Assembly: GCA_002313415.1 (NCBI GenBank)
Contig: DCBH01000076.1
Span: 1-31,949, forward strand
Length of the DNA: 31,949 nt
Direction of reading: 5' to 3'
From: Flavobacteriales bacterium UBA1112
GTDB taxonomy: Bacteria; Bacteroidota; Bacteroidia; Flavobacteriales_D; Sanyastnellaceae
Shown piece after piece: positions 31,686 to 31,949 of this stretch (position 1 is the first letter of the stretch; each line of letters starts with the position of its first letter). The notes under the pieces were generated by a model, which made no database searches, had not been told where the DNA came from, and saw only the letters and a list, made by a program, of their open reading frames with translations. The position numbers were made by a program, and so were the translations under genes.

Positions 31686-31949
31686 TCAAAGGTTGATGGC
31701 CAGTCCGATTCGAATGGAGGAGGGAGGCAAAGTCATGCTGGATGTAGCTGTGCTAGAAACATTGCCGTTGTTGTCGATAAAGATGCCATCAGGGTCCGCG
31801 ATTTGAACCACATTGCCGCCGTCCAACTGAAACGATTCTGCATAGCGCGCTGTCACGAAGGATCGATTTCCCAGCCGAAGTCGAAGCCCCGCAGCGTAAC
31901 CACAATCGAAGTTGGAAGAGAAAAACGGAACGTCATTGATTCTTTGGCT
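31686..31949 (-). CDS. Outer-membrane beta-barrel protein, C-terminal part (5' end outside window)
   Basis: The minus strand is open from the right edge to a TGA at 31686-31688, giving 87 residues with no start in the window. The sequence has alternating hydrophobic and polar strands (GYAAGLRLRLGNRSFVTARY, then AESFQLDG), a long Asp/Asn/Gly loop (IADPDGIFIDNNGN), and a last strand SIRIGLAINL. That last strand is typical of Bacteroidota outer-membrane beta-barrel proteins recognised by BamA. The specific family cannot be named from this fragment; a PorT/OMP_b-brl-like barrel is plausible. It converges with the permease gene, 52 bases apart. Confidence 0.65.
   Translation of the reverse strand, partial: SQRINDVPFFSSNFDCGYAAGLRLRLGNRSFVTARYAESFQLDGGNVVQIADPDGIFIDNNGNVSSTATSSMTLPPSSIRIGLAINL

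Overview
The window looks like chromosomal DNA of a Bacteroidota member, most likely in or near the Flavobacteriales, with GC content around one half by eye. The reasons are the gene neighbourhoods bamA-ompH-ompH-murI and purH-mreB-mreC-mreD-mrdA-rodA, the SucA N-terminus of Bacteroidota type, the near absence of Shine-Dalgarno sequences, and several exact matches to the Bacteroidota promoter element TAnnTTTG. Genus or species cannot be given. There are no insertion sequences, tRNAs, rRNAs, CRISPR arrays or phage genes. No stretch longer than about 215 bases lacks a gene.

Layout. 1-2617 (+): end of bamA, two Skp/OmpH-like periplasmic chaperones and glutamate racemase, an envelope-building block. 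13263 down to 2632 (-): lpdA, hemH, pabB, tilS, a queuosine-precursor-type transporter, dsbD, gmhA, a divergent ComM/YifB-like ATPase and a gamma-carbonic-anhydrase-family protein, packed tightly and often with 4-base ATGA overlaps. 13326-21904 (+): a large RND/MMPL-type exporter, rfbA, a short-chain polyprenyl diphosphate synthase, and sucA-sucB. With lpdA (E3) nearby, all three components of 2-oxoglutarate dehydrogenase are in the window. 30306 down to 21935 (-): purH, mreBCD, mrdA, rodA (the rod-shape elongation machinery), then a structured leader and a cysteine synthase. 30389-31633 (+): a MacB/FtsX-type permease divergent from purH. The right edge holds the 3' end of an outer-membrane beta-barrel gene on the minus strand.

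The most interesting item is the roughly 210-base gap between rodA and the cysteine synthase gene. On the minus strand it holds an uncatalogued short ORF with six consecutive cysteine codons (22975-22992). A small hairpin follows at once, then a segment able to pair with the 5' arm of a perfect 14-bp terminator-like hairpin that ends 17 bases before the cysteine synthase start codon. This is the classic arrangement of ribosome-mediated transcription attenuation, here apparently sensing cysteinyl-tRNA. The leader ORF also chains by ATGA overlaps to rodA upstream and to an in-frame upstream ATG of the synthase.

Most other genes are ordinary housekeeping genes. Smaller oddities are a four-cysteine insertion in ferrochelatase, TAnnTTTG elements exactly 4 bases before start codons (possible leaderless mRNAs), a divergent ComM, and a Ser-to-Tyr change in the cysteine synthase substrate loop.
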